Source of the DNA: an uncultured Bacillota bacterium | GTDB lineage: Bacteria > Bacillota > Clostridia > Oscillospirales > Oscillospiraceae | NCBI GenBank assembly: GCA_947172355.1 | Contig: CAMWBA010000012.1 | Span: forward strand, 1 to 35,810 | DNA: 35,810 nucleotides | Direction of reading: 5' to 3' | In this document: positions 23,819 to 30,954 of the stretch, piece by piece | How positions within the stretch are numbered: position 1 is the first letter of the stretch | How the letters are laid out: every line of letters starts with the position of its first letter | The notes under the pieces: model-generated | Databases searched by the model: none | What the model was told of the DNA's origin: nothing | The model's input: the letters and a program-made list of their open reading frames with translations, nothing else | Position numbers and translations under genes: made by a program

Positions 23819-23847
23819 ATTATATTACATCTTGCCCAAAAAAGCAA
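23819..23847 (-). promoter_or_regulatory. Sigma-A promoter of the TAXI-TRAP operon
   Basis: The minus strand reads TTGCTT, a 17-base spacer and a perfect TATAAT, followed by AAAAATGC. It begins about 33 bases after the SOD-like gene stops. Confidence 0.75.
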
Positions 23848-23879
23848 GACACATTTTCACCAGAACGTGGCAAAATATA

Positions 23880-24395
23880 TCACCGACAAGAGCCCTCCAT
23901 CCTTTGTACTACCCCACAGGCAATTTTTGTGCCGGAACCGCCGGATGGCTGGGTGGTAAAATCATCGGGGTGGTCGTGAATTATGACAGTTTTTCCAATC
24001 ACCTCCCGGATGGAAAACCGATTGGTCAAGAACAGGGAGAGGGCCGACCCGTCATTTCCAAACAGCGGCGGCAGGTCTCCGGCGTGGTACGGATGCTCAC
24101 AGCGGTTAGGATTATAATGGGACATCGCGTCCGCAAACGGATCGTCCGCATTTCCTGTGCAGGCGGTGCCACTGTGGATGTGAAACCCAAATACTCCGCT
24201 CTGGCAAGGAAGTTCCGAATGGGGCAGCCCGCTGATTTCCGCCCAGACAAGCACGCCCTCATTGGTCTGGTAAAACCGCACAATGCCCGACAGCTCCGGA
24301 TAACCTTCCCTTCCCGCGATGCATGCCGCCGCTTGCGGTCTGCCGCGCAGGACGGAAAGAAGACCCGCACTTTTGCAGGACGACAATTGATTCAT
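23880..24395 (-). CDS. Copper/zinc superoxide dismutase-like protein, without signal peptide
   Basis: The 171-residue protein belongs to the Cu/Zn SOD fold. Copper- and zinc-ligand candidates are all visible: GFHIHSG (two His), MSHYNP (bridging His), EHPYHAGDLP (two His and Asp) and VIIHDHPDDF (last Cu His). The C-terminal SGGSGTKIACGVV block is typical. The paired Cys (TAC and IAC) could form the family disulfide. I start at the ATG at 24395, 8 bases after AAAGGAG, not at the TTG of the track. There is no signal peptide or lipobox, which is unusual because most bacterial SodC are exported. Activity in an anaerobe is uncertain. Confidence 0.88.
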   Translation of the reverse strand: MNQLSSCKSAGLLSVLRGRPQAAACIAGREGYPELSGIVRFYQTNEGVLVWAEISGLPHSELPCQSGVFGFHIHSGTACTGNADDPFADAMSHYNPNRCEHPYHAGDLPPLFGNDGSALSLFLTNRFSIREVIGKTVIIHDHPDDFTTQPSGGSGTKIACGVVQRMEGSCR

Positions 24396-24939
24396 ATGCA
24401 ATACTCCTTTGCTTTGCGTTTTTTAAGTGTGCCGGCACTATCAGAATATGTAGCCAAACGGGCGGTTGACCGTGCTGCCATGCTGATTGCAATTTCCAGC
24501 CGGGCGGAAAGCTGGCGAAGGTTGTTTGGATGCTTTAAAAAGGATTGTCCTCATACCCTCGCCATACAACATATCAAAATATACCGCCCTTTTGCCCTCC
24601 GGGCTGATAATTCTTTAATCCCAGATATTTCCAGTTCATCAAAATGCACATGGTTTGTTGGAGTGTTGACGGATTTGAATAGGATGATGGGTGTACATAA
24701 AGAAAGCCAGTCAGATAAACCGACCGGCTTTACTGGATTCATTTGATTCCTTGGGGTATGTGGCGAAATTGACGGTGCTGTTCGTCAAACCTCCGGAGAT
24801 TTTCCATCAACACGAAAGGTAAAAGGACCAAATATACTTGAAAAGAGCTCCATTCTTTCCATGTATAACAGCCTCTGTGCCCGCCAGAAGCCATCCATGC
24901 AGCGGCCCGCGTCGGAGATTCCGGTGCGGGCCGCCGTGT
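24396..24939. other. AT-richer intergenic stretch without a recognisable gene
   Basis: These 544 bases are visibly richer in A and T than the flanking genes, especially 24540-24760. They hold short ORFs in both directions (for example 24551-24742 minus, 63 codons, with an AAGGA site), but none resembles a family. An imperfect hairpin, AAAGCCAGTC with GACCGGCTTT, spans 24703-24731. The right end carries the glgX hairpin at 24902-24934. It may be decayed foreign DNA. I could not pick a clear promoter for the SOD-like gene. Confidence 0.4.
24902..24934 (-). terminator. Hairpin downstream of glgX
   Basis: GCGGCCCGC (24902-24910) pairs with GCGGGCCGC (24926-24934), six bases after the glgX stop codon on the minus strand. 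There is no T-run, so it may be a weak terminator or a 3' stabiliser. Confidence 0.5.
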
Positions 24940-27057
24940 TTATTTCGCTACAAAAACCATAACGCTCCTGGCTCGTATTACCGTTTGGGCACTGGGGAGT
25001 ACACTGGGCTTCTGCTCCGCCTGCCAGGTGTCCACCGCTTTCTCCCAGCACAGGGAGGCGGGCAGTTGGGGCAGCTGGATCTCCAGATCCCCCCAATAGG
25101 CGTTGGAGGCTATATAGACAATTTCCGGGCCGGCGTCCCGCTCCCAGCCGCTGAACATAACCCCCACATAGCGGTCCTGACTGTCAAAGGGCCGGTCCCG
25201 CCAGGGCGTCACCCCGTGGAAACTGACATCCGGAAAGCCGTGGACCCCACCGCCGGTGGTAGCCCGCACCACCCGGTGCGTCCTGCGGAAGCGGATCATA
25301 AATTGGAAGAACTCAAACATGTCTTGATTTTGCTCCAGTCGGCTCCAGTCCAGCCAGGAGATGATATTGTCCTGACAGTATGCATTATTATTGCCAAACT
25401 GGGTGTTGCAGAACTCGTCCCCTGCCAGGAACATCGGAACGCCTCTGGAGCACATCAGCAGCGCAAAGGCATTGCGGCACATCCGCTTGCGCAGGGCATT
25501 GATATCCGGGTCAGAGCTCTCTCCCTCTGTGCCGCAGTTCCAGCTGTTGTTGTCGTTAGCCCCATCGGTGCTGTTCCAGCCGTTGGATTCGTTATGTTTG
25601 TCGTTATAGGAGTACAAATCCCACAGGGTAAAGCCGTCGTGGCAGGTGATAAAATTGACCGAAGCGTTGCTGCCCCCCCGGTCGCCGTACATATCCTGGG
25701 AGCCCGCCAGCCGCAGGGCGGCGCCCTGTGCCAAGCCTGGGTCCCCTTTGAGATAGCGGCGGATATCGTCCCGGTAGCGGCCGTTCCACTCCGCCCACCG
25801 GTTCCAGGAGGGGAAGGTGCCCACCTGATACAGCCCGCCGGCGTCCCACGCCTCGGCAATGAGCTTAACATCCCCTAAAATCGGGTCGAAGGCCAGGGTC
25901 TGGAGCAGCGGCGGCGCCCCCATGGGGGAACCATCTTCGCTGCGTCCCAGAATGGAGGCCAAGTCAAACCGGAATCCGTCTACCCGATAGGTGGTGACCC
26001 AGTAGCGCAGACAGTCCAAAATCATCTGCCGGACAATAGGGTGATTGCAGTTCATGGTATTGCCGCAGCCGCTGAAATTATAGTAGTGTCCATCAGGGGT
26101 GAGCAGGTAATAGATGTTGTTGTCAAACCCTTTGAATGAGAAGAAGGGGCCCCGCTCGTCCCCCTCGGCAGTGTGGTTAAATACCACATCCAAGTAGACC
26201 TCAATCCCCCGCTGGTGGAAGGCTTGAATCAGCTCCTTCAGCTCGTTGCCCTCCCGGTTATATTCTGTGCTGGCGGTGTAACTGGTATTGGGTGAGAAAA
26301 AGCTGACTGTGCTGTATCCCCAGTAATTATAGAGGGTATTTCCGTTATGATGGCGATAATCCTGCATCTCGTCGAACTCAAAAATCGGCATCAGCTCCAC
26401 CGCGTTGACCCCCAACGATTCCAAATAAGGAATCTTTTCCTTCAATCCGGCAAAGGTCCCCGGGTACGTTACGCCAGAGGAGGCATCTTTGGTATAGCCT
26501 CGGACATGGAGCTCATAGATAATAAGGTCCTCCATGGGGGTGAGAGGCTGCTGACTGTCCCGCCAGTCAAAATCGTCTTTGACGACCCGCGCCTTATAGT
26601 GCTGGCCTCGGGGCGCGGTGGCCCCCCACTGGCTCTGGCCGGTGACCGCTTTAGCGTAGGGATCCAGCAGATAACGAGTCTTGTCAAAGATGAGTCCCTT
26701 TTTGGGGTCGTAGGGGCCGTCCACCCGATAAGCATACTCAAACTCCTCTATATTCAGCTTGAATACAATCATGGAATATACATTGCCGATGCGGTAGTGC
26801 TGGGGGAACGGCAGTACGGCAAAGGGTTCGTCCTCAGTCCGGTGGAACAGCAGCAGCTCGATAGAGGTTGCTCCATGGGAGTGGACCGTAAAGTTCACTC
26901 CGCCGGGGATTGCGGTAGCGCCGTTGACCTCGTAAAAGCCGGGTCGAACGTCAAAGCCGGCAATCTGGTCCAGAGGGACCAGATGGATGGTGCGGGGCAG
27001 GCTCAGTTGGGGCAGTCCCGCTTCCGTTTTGGAAGCGGTATGGACTTGTCGCTCCAT
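24940..27057 (-). CDS. glgX: Glycogen debranching enzyme / isoamylase-type GH13
   Basis: The enzyme cleaves alpha-1,6 branches of glycogen or similar glucans. With the ATG at 27057 (9 bases after TGGAGG) it has 705 residues; the extra 39 codons in the track ORF lie in the untranslated leader. The N-terminal CBM48 domain starts around RPGFYEVNGAT. GH13 regions are visible: DVVFNHTAEG (I), GFRFDLASILG (II, nucleophile Asp), IAEAWDAGG (III, acid Glu) and ITCHDGFTLWDLYSYNDKHN (IV). MFLAGDEFCNTQFGNNNAYCQDN is also typical of GlgX. No glycogen synthesis genes are in the window. It has its own promoter. Confidence 0.93.
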   Translation of the reverse strand: MERQVHTASKTEAGLPQLSLPRTIHLVPLDQIAGFDVRPGFYEVNGATAIPGGVNFTVHSHGATSIELLLFHRTEDEPFAVLPFPQHYRIGNVYSMIVFKLNIEEFEYAYRVDGPYDPKKGLIFDKTRYLLDPYAKAVTGQSQWGATAPRGQHYKARVVKDDFDWRDSQQPLTPMEDLIIYELHVRGYTKDASSGVTYPGTFAGLKEKIPYLESLGVNAVELMPIFEFDEMQDYRHHNGNTLYNYWGYSTVSFFSPNTSYTASTEYNREGNELKELIQAFHQRGIEVYLDVVFNHTAEGDERGPFFSFKGFDNNIYYLLTPDGHYYNFSGCGNTMNCNHPIVRQMILDCLRYWVTTYRVDGFRFDLASILGRSEDGSPMGAPPLLQTLAFDPILGDVKLIAEAWDAGGLYQVGTFPSWNRWAEWNGRYRDDIRRYLKGDPGLAQGAALRLAGSQDMYGDRGGSNASVNFITCHDGFTLWDLYSYNDKHNESNGWNSTDGANDNNSWNCGTEGESSDPDINALRKRMCRNAFALLMCSRGVPMFLAGDEFCNTQFGNNNAYCQDNIISWLDWSRLEQNQDMFEFFQFMIRFRRTHRVVRATTGGGVHGFPDVSFHGVTPWRDRPFDSQDRYVGVMFSGWERDAGPEIVYIASNAYWGDLEIQLPQLPASLCWEKAVDTWQAEQKPSVLPSAQTVIRARSVMVFVAK

Positions 27058-27184
27058 AGATGGGTTCCTCCATTCAAAAATAGTTCCCGGTTCGGTGATG
27101 TGCCCCCGGTTCCAACTGTCCCAGGCTTCCTCCTTCCAGGCGGGAGTACCGGGAAAGGAATCCGGACCACACAATGATAGCTAA

Positions 27185-27213
27185 ATTATACGCCGCTTTT
27201 TCTTTTTTGTAAA
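27185..27213 (-). promoter_or_regulatory. Sigma-A promoter of glgX
   Basis: The minus strand reads TTTACA, a 17-base spacer and TATAAT. The predicted start near 27178 leaves a leader of about 120 bases before the ATG at 27057 and argues against the longer ORF-track start at 27174. Confidence 0.75.
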
Positions 27214-27255
27214 CTATGCCCAGACTCCTCTTTGCGGTTTTTCCTCTTTGACCCC

Positions 27256-27284
27256 TTGCACACAGAGATAAAATTTGATATAAT
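27256..27284 (+). promoter_or_regulatory. Sigma-A promoter of the bactofilin gene
   Basis: TTGCAC at 27256-27261, a 17-base spacer and TATAAT at 27279-27284, preceded by TGA. It is divergent to the glgX promoter, and about 58 bases separate the predicted start from the coding start. Confidence 0.78.
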
Positions 27285-27349
27285 TTCTTACACGTTGGCA
27301 ACCCCGGCCCTGTGGCCGGCGAATGAATAAACGTAAGGAGCGATTCATT

Positions 27350-27844
27350 ATGGGTTTATTTGGACCAGCTAAGCAGGAACCGGTCAGTCCTGCCGCCTTT
27401 GAAAACGACACCTTTGAGGAACCCTTCGATTCTCTGCCCACCTTACCAAAGCCCCACAGCAACACCATCATCGCAAAGGGAATCACCGTCACTGGTGTGA
27501 TCCGGGGAGAAGGCGCGGTACAGGTCGAGGGCTGCATTGAAGGCGAAATTGATTTGAAGGGCAGCGTCACCGTAACCACCACCGGTCAGGTGCAGGGGCC
27601 TGTCACCGCCGACACCATCCGCATTGCGGGCGATGTGCAGGGCAGCGTTACCGCCCGGGAGCACCTGTGCCTGGAACGGACGGGCAGTATTCACGGCGAT
27701 ATTTCCACCGCCTCCCTGGTGGTGGAGAACGGCCGTCTGGATGGCAGCAGCACCATGCTCACCCCCCCTGCGCGGCCCCAGGAGCCGGTACTCACTTCGG
27801 ACGACCTTCAGTTTGGCGAGAATTATCAGCTTGATGACCAGTAA
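27350..27844 (+). CDS. Bactofilin (polymer-forming cytoskeletal protein)
   Basis: Bactofilins self-assemble into nucleotide-free filaments that act as scaffolds at the membrane. The 164-residue protein has a short disordered N-terminus and then a beta-helix core from about residue 39. The core shows the repeating pattern of the family: ITVTGVIRGEGAVQVEGCIEGEIDLKGSVTV, then repeats ending GSVTAREHLCLERTGSIHGDI. The Pro-rich tail is short. The ATG at 27350 follows TAAGGAG by 9 bases; the track start at 27323 has no such site. It is monocistronic, with promoter and terminator. In clostridia such proteins may take part in cell shape or sporulation, but nothing here says which. Confidence 0.92.
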   Translation: MGLFGPAKQEPVSPAAFENDTFEEPFDSLPTLPKPHSNTIIAKGITVTGVIRGEGAVQVEGCIEGEIDLKGSVTVTTTGQVQGPVTADTIRIAGDVQGSVTAREHLCLERTGSIHGDISTASLVVENGRLDGSSTMLTPPARPQEPVLTSDDLQFGENYQLDDQ

Positions 27845-27847
27845 ATC

Positions 27848-27876
27848 AAAAAGCGGTCCCGAACGGGACCGCTTTT
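27848..27876 (+). terminator. Terminator of the bactofilin gene
   Basis: AAAAGCGGTCCCG and CGGGACCGCTTTT form a perfect stem around AA, starting four bases after the stop and ending in a T-run. The symmetric A/T flanks let it also serve the convergent symporter gene. Confidence 0.88.
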
Positions 27877-27915
27877 CCTATTTTTAGAAGTCTGCTGCAA
27901 GATTCCCCCCAGCCT

Positions 27916-29106
27916 TTATGCCGCTTTAATGTGGTGCTTCTCCGCGTAGCCGGTGAGGATCAGGGTGAGCGCGCCGTCACCGGTGACGTTGCAGGCGGTG
28001 CCAAAGCTATCCTGGAGTGCGAAGATGGCGAGCATCAGGCCCTGACCGGCACCGTCAAAGCCCAACACGCCGGAAATCAGCCCCAGCGACGCCACCACCG
28101 TCCCGCCGGGAACCCCAGGGGCGCCGATGGCGAACACCGCCAAAAGCACACAGAAGAGCACCATTGTCCCGGCTTCGGGCGGCTTGCCATAAAGCACTTG
28201 GGAGACGGTCATACAGAAAAACACCTCTGTGAGAACGGAGCCGCACAGGTGGATGTTGGCAAAGAGGGGGACTCCAAAGTCCACCATGTCGCTGCGCAGG
28301 CCCTTGCTCTTGTGGGCACACTGGAGGGCGACCGCCAAGGTGGCGGCGGAGGACATGGTTCCCACAGCGGTGAGATAGGCCGGGCCATAGTGCTTGACAA
28401 CTTCAATACCCGACCGGCCGGAGTAGGCCCCGGCTGCGCCGTAGAGAACCACCAGCCAGATGTAGTGGCCCGCCATTACAATGACGATGGCGATCAGGAA
28501 CACGGGCAGCTGCTGGGTAATGGAGCCGTTCCACCCCAGCTGGTAGAAGGTGGAGGCGATGAAGAAGGGCAGAATGGGTATAATCACCCGCTTTACAATA
28601 TCCAGAACAATGCTTTGGAACTCCTCCAGAATCGCGGTGATGGTCTTTGCTTTGGTCCACACGGCAGCCAGACCGATCAGGACAGAGAAAACCAAGGCGC
28701 TCATCACCGGCATGATCTGGGGGATGGCCAGCTCAAAGGGGACGGGCAGGCCAGCTCCCTCCTTGGCGGCAGAGGCAATATTCAGATGAGGAATGATGGC
28801 GTAGCCTGCACCCATGGACAAAAAGGCGGCCAGCACAGAACTGACATAGGCGATGACTATGGCTACCCCTAGCAGCCGGGTAGCATTGCTGCCCAGCTTG
28901 GTGATGGAGGGGGCAATGAAGCCAATGATGATGAGGGGAACACAGAAGTTGATCAGCTGGCCCAGAATATACTTGACCGTACCAATGACATTGACCACCG
29001 CACCGGCAAAGGGCAGCGAACTGCCCTGGGGGATGAGCAGTCCCAGCACAGCGCCCGCCACCACGCCAATCAGCAGCTTCACGAGAAAGTTTTCCGATTT
29101 TTTCAT
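27916..29106 (-). CDS. Dicarboxylate/amino acid:cation symporter (DAACS family), atypical
   Basis: This 396-residue membrane protein has about eight helices and the two re-entrant hairpins of the glutamate/dicarboxylate transporter family. HP1 shows TMSSAATLAVALQ, HP2 shows GAPGVPGGTV, and the last helix shows DSFGTACNVTGDGAL, with the Asp, Thr, Asn and Asp expected for substrate and sodium binding. The usual NMDGT motif of helix 7 is replaced by NIHLCGS, so sodium coupling at that site may differ. The track start is replaced by the ATG at 29106, 6 bases after AAAGGAG. It has its own promoter and a leader of about 120 bases. Substrate is unknown. Confidence 0.88.
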   Translation of the reverse strand: MKKSENFLVKLLIGVVAGAVLGLLIPQGSSLPFAGAVVNVIGTVKYILGQLINFCVPLIIIGFIAPSITKLGSNATRLLGVAIVIAYVSSVLAAFLSMGAGYAIIPHLNIASAAKEGAGLPVPFELAIPQIMPVMSALVFSVLIGLAAVWTKAKTITAILEEFQSIVLDIVKRVIIPILPFFIASTFYQLGWNGSITQQLPVFLIAIVIVMAGHYIWLVVLYGAAGAYSGRSGIEVVKHYGPAYLTAVGTMSSAATLAVALQCAHKSKGLRSDMVDFGVPLFANIHLCGSVLTEVFFCMTVSQVLYGKPPEAGTMVLFCVLLAVFAIGAPGVPGGTVVASLGLISGVLGFDGAGQGLMLAIFALQDSFGTACNVTGDGALTLILTGYAEKHHIKAA

Positions 29107-29234
29107 AATAGTCTCCTTTCCTTTCTTCCAACACACAGCACACAAGTTGGATCTGTGGCCCACATGCAGACATGGTTCTGTGCTCCCTCTGGAACGGAAC
29201 CAGAATCTTGCGGCACAGTCAATGGTGCTCCTTC

Positions 29235-29263
29235 ACTATAGCACACGCTGCTGGAGAAATCAA
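29235..29263 (-). promoter_or_regulatory. Sigma-A promoter of the DAACS symporter
   Basis: The minus strand reads TTGATT, a 17-base spacer and TATAGT preceded by TGC. The leader (about 29228-29107) can form small hairpins such as TCTGG/CCAGA, but I see no known riboswitch. The bases from 29264 to the mntP stop hold nothing else that I recognise. Confidence 0.65.
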
Positions 29264-29386
29264 CCGCTTCCCACCACCGGGAGGGGCCTCAGCGGGAACC
29301 TATCGCCGCTTCTTCCCTGCCTCCCGCCGGGGAAACACGGTGCTTCGGACCCTCCCTCACCCTCCGGGGACCGTCCCAAACAGGCC

Positions 29387-29947
29387 CTAGGCCAACAGGG
29401 TATGCTCCAGCAGAATTTTCACCCCCATCCCGATGAGAACCAGCCCTCCGGCCAGCTCCGCCCGACTCTTGAAGCGGCTTCCAAAAACGGCGCCCACCTT
29501 CACCCCAACCGCAGACAGCAGGAAGGTCGTCCCGCCGATAAAGGCGACAGCGGGCAGAATATCCGCCTGGAGAAAGGCAAAGGTAACTCCCACTGCCAAG
29601 GCGTCGATGGAGGTGGCCACCGCCAGGGGCAGCATGGCCCGAAATCCAAAGGAGGCATCCAGCTCCTCCGCGGCTCCCCCTCTGGCCTCCCGCACCATAT
29701 TAAAGCCAATCAATCCCAGCAGGCCAAAGGCAATCCAATGATCGACTGACACAATCATCCCCTGGAACCGCACCCCCAGCAGCCATCCCAGCAGGGGCAT
29801 CAGGGCCTGGAAGCCTCCAAACCAGGCGCCGCAGGTCAGACAGTGCCCCAACCGGGGCCGTCCGGTGGACAGCCCCTTGCATACAGATACGGCGAAAGCA
29901 TCCATAGACAGGCTGACCGCAATGATAAAAAGCTCATAAAGGCGCAT
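29387..29947 (-). CDS. mntP: Manganese efflux pump MntP
   Basis: MntP exports Mn2+ and protects against manganese excess. The 186-residue protein has six hydrophobic helices. The two family signatures with a membrane-buried Asp are present: SLSMDAFAVSVCKG in helix 1 and ATSIDALAVGVTF in helix 4. GGFQALMPLLGWLLG and the C-terminal GVKILLEH also match. The ATG at 29947 follows a G-rich site (GGGGGGACTTTTT). The yybP-ykoY riboswitch directly upstream independently supports the manganese role. Confidence 0.94.
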   Translation of the reverse strand: MRLYELFIIAVSLSMDAFAVSVCKGLSTGRPRLGHCLTCGAWFGGFQALMPLLGWLLGVRFQGMIVSVDHWIAFGLLGLIGFNMVREARGGAAEELDASFGFRAMLPLAVATSIDALAVGVTFAFLQADILPAVAFIGGTTFLLSAVGVKVGAVFGSRFKSRAELAGGLVLIGMGVKILLEHTLLA

Positions 29948-29974
29948 AAAAAGTCCCCCCGGTGTGTGAAAATA

Positions 29975-30101
29975 AGGAAAAGACCTACCTGCCCTAAGGA
30001 CAGGTAAGTCTCGTCATTTCAGGTCCGGCCAGGAGGGATACTCCCTCCAGTCTGTTGACCGGGCCGCACCCCTCTGGGTGCCGGCTACTCCCTTACTGTG
30101 C
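29975..30101 (-). promoter_or_regulatory. yybP-ykoY manganese riboswitch controlling mntP
   Basis: Read on the minus strand, the leader contains the class hallmarks: AAGGGAGTAGCCGGC, CCCGGTCAACAG, then GGCCGGACC followed by ATGACGAGACTTACC. These surround paired GCACCC/GGGTGC and GGAGGGA/TCCCTCC stems. The 3' end overlaps an intrinsic terminator, so the logic is Mn2+-induced read-through into mntP. The class and its ligand are established; the structure was matched by eye. Confidence 0.85.
29981..30011 (-). terminator. Riboswitch expression-platform terminator
   Basis: On the minus strand AGACTTACCTGTCC pairs with GGGCAGGTAGGTCT (two mismatches), followed by TTTTCCTTATTTT. It ends 33 bases before the mntP ATG and shares its 5' arm with the riboswitch closing stem, as needed for switching. 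Confidence 0.8.
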
Positions 30102-30106
30102 GTGTC

Positions 30107-30136
30107 AGTGTACCACAAAACCGCTGCCCCTGTCAA
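30107..30136 (-). promoter_or_regulatory. Sigma-A promoter of the riboswitch-mntP transcript
   Basis: The minus strand reads TTGACA, an 18-base spacer and TACACT. Transcription would start near 30100, at the first bases of the riboswitch. Confidence 0.72.
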
Positions 30137-30237
30137 CCTATTTCCAAACACGGAAAAATATGCCCCAATATCCAACGTGCGGCCGTGCGGCAGCGGACCA
30201 TGTCCCCACTCCTTTGCCGCAGCCTTCACGCCGCCTT

Positions 30238-30885
30238 TTAAAGATGCAGGCACTTTTGTACTTCCTTTTGTTGCCCCAAAATCAGGACGGAACTTGTCTC
30301 ATCCAGCACCATGTCCGGGGTGATGCTCATATTCAGCCCATGTTCATTCCGAATCCCCAACACGTTGATGCCATATTTCCGCCGCAGGTCCAACTGAAGG
30401 ATGCTCCGCCCGCTCCACTCCTCCGGAGTGGACAGTTCAAAGATGGAGTAATTTTTGTCCAATTCGATGTAGTCCAAAATATGCTCTGAGGTACACCGGA
30501 TAGCCACCCAGGCAGCCAGCTGCTTTTCCGGATAGACCACCTCGTCCGCCCCGCAGCGCAGGAGAAATTTTTCCTGCACCCCCCGCGAGGCCCGTGCGAT
30601 CACCTTTTTGGCTCCCAACTCCTTCAGCAAATCCGCTGTCTCCAGGGAATTTTGAAACTTATCCCCAATGGCCACAATACAGACATCAAAATTGGGGATA
30701 TCCAAGGCGGAGAGAAATTCCCGGCTGGTACTGTCTCCAATCTGCGCATTGGTTACAAAGGGCAAAACGGTGTCCACACGCTCCTCATCACTGTCCACCG
30801 CCATCACCTGGTGGCCCAGACCATGGAGCTTTCTGGCCACATGCTGGCCAAAGCGGCCCAGCCCAATCAATAGGATAGTTTTCAC
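30238..30885 (-). CDS. trkA: Potassium uptake regulatory subunit TrkA/KtrA
   Basis: This cytosolic RCK protein gates the TrkH-type channel in response to nucleotides. The 215-residue protein has a Rossmann fold with LLIGLGRFGQHVARKL (GxGxxG at 8-13) and the acidic ribose-binding AVDSDEERV at about 34-42. It then has CIVAIGDKFQNSLE and VIARASRGVQEKFL, and a C-terminal RCK_C domain (about 140-215). Start is GTG at 30885, 6 bases after GGAGG. It directly follows trkH by 69 bases. In Bacillota the RCK_C of such proteins often binds c-di-AMP, so the GdpP encoded in this window could affect it; this is inference. Confidence 0.93.
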   Translation of the reverse strand: MKTILLIGLGRFGQHVARKLHGLGHQVMAVDSDEERVDTVLPFVTNAQIGDSTSREFLSALDIPNFDVCIVAIGDKFQNSLETADLLKELGAKKVIARASRGVQEKFLLRCGADEVVYPEKQLAAWVAIRCTSEHILDYIELDKNYSIFELSTPEEWSGRSILQLDLRRKYGINVLGIRNEHGLNMSITPDMVLDETSSVLILGQQKEVQKCLHL

Positions 30886-30954
30886 AAGGACCCTCCACTC
30901 TATTCCAGATATATCGTCGAACTGCTTCAGTCAAATGCAGGGATGCGGATTGTA

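Noticed and set aside
23616-24746. 376-codon plus-strand ORF
   Set aside because: It runs through the TAXI leader, terminator-like hairpin and antisense SOD gene; no domain or start site supports it.
26941-27174. Longer GlgX N-terminus from the ORF track
   Set aside because: The extra codons start at the predicted transcription start, while the ATG at 27057 has a good ribosome site.
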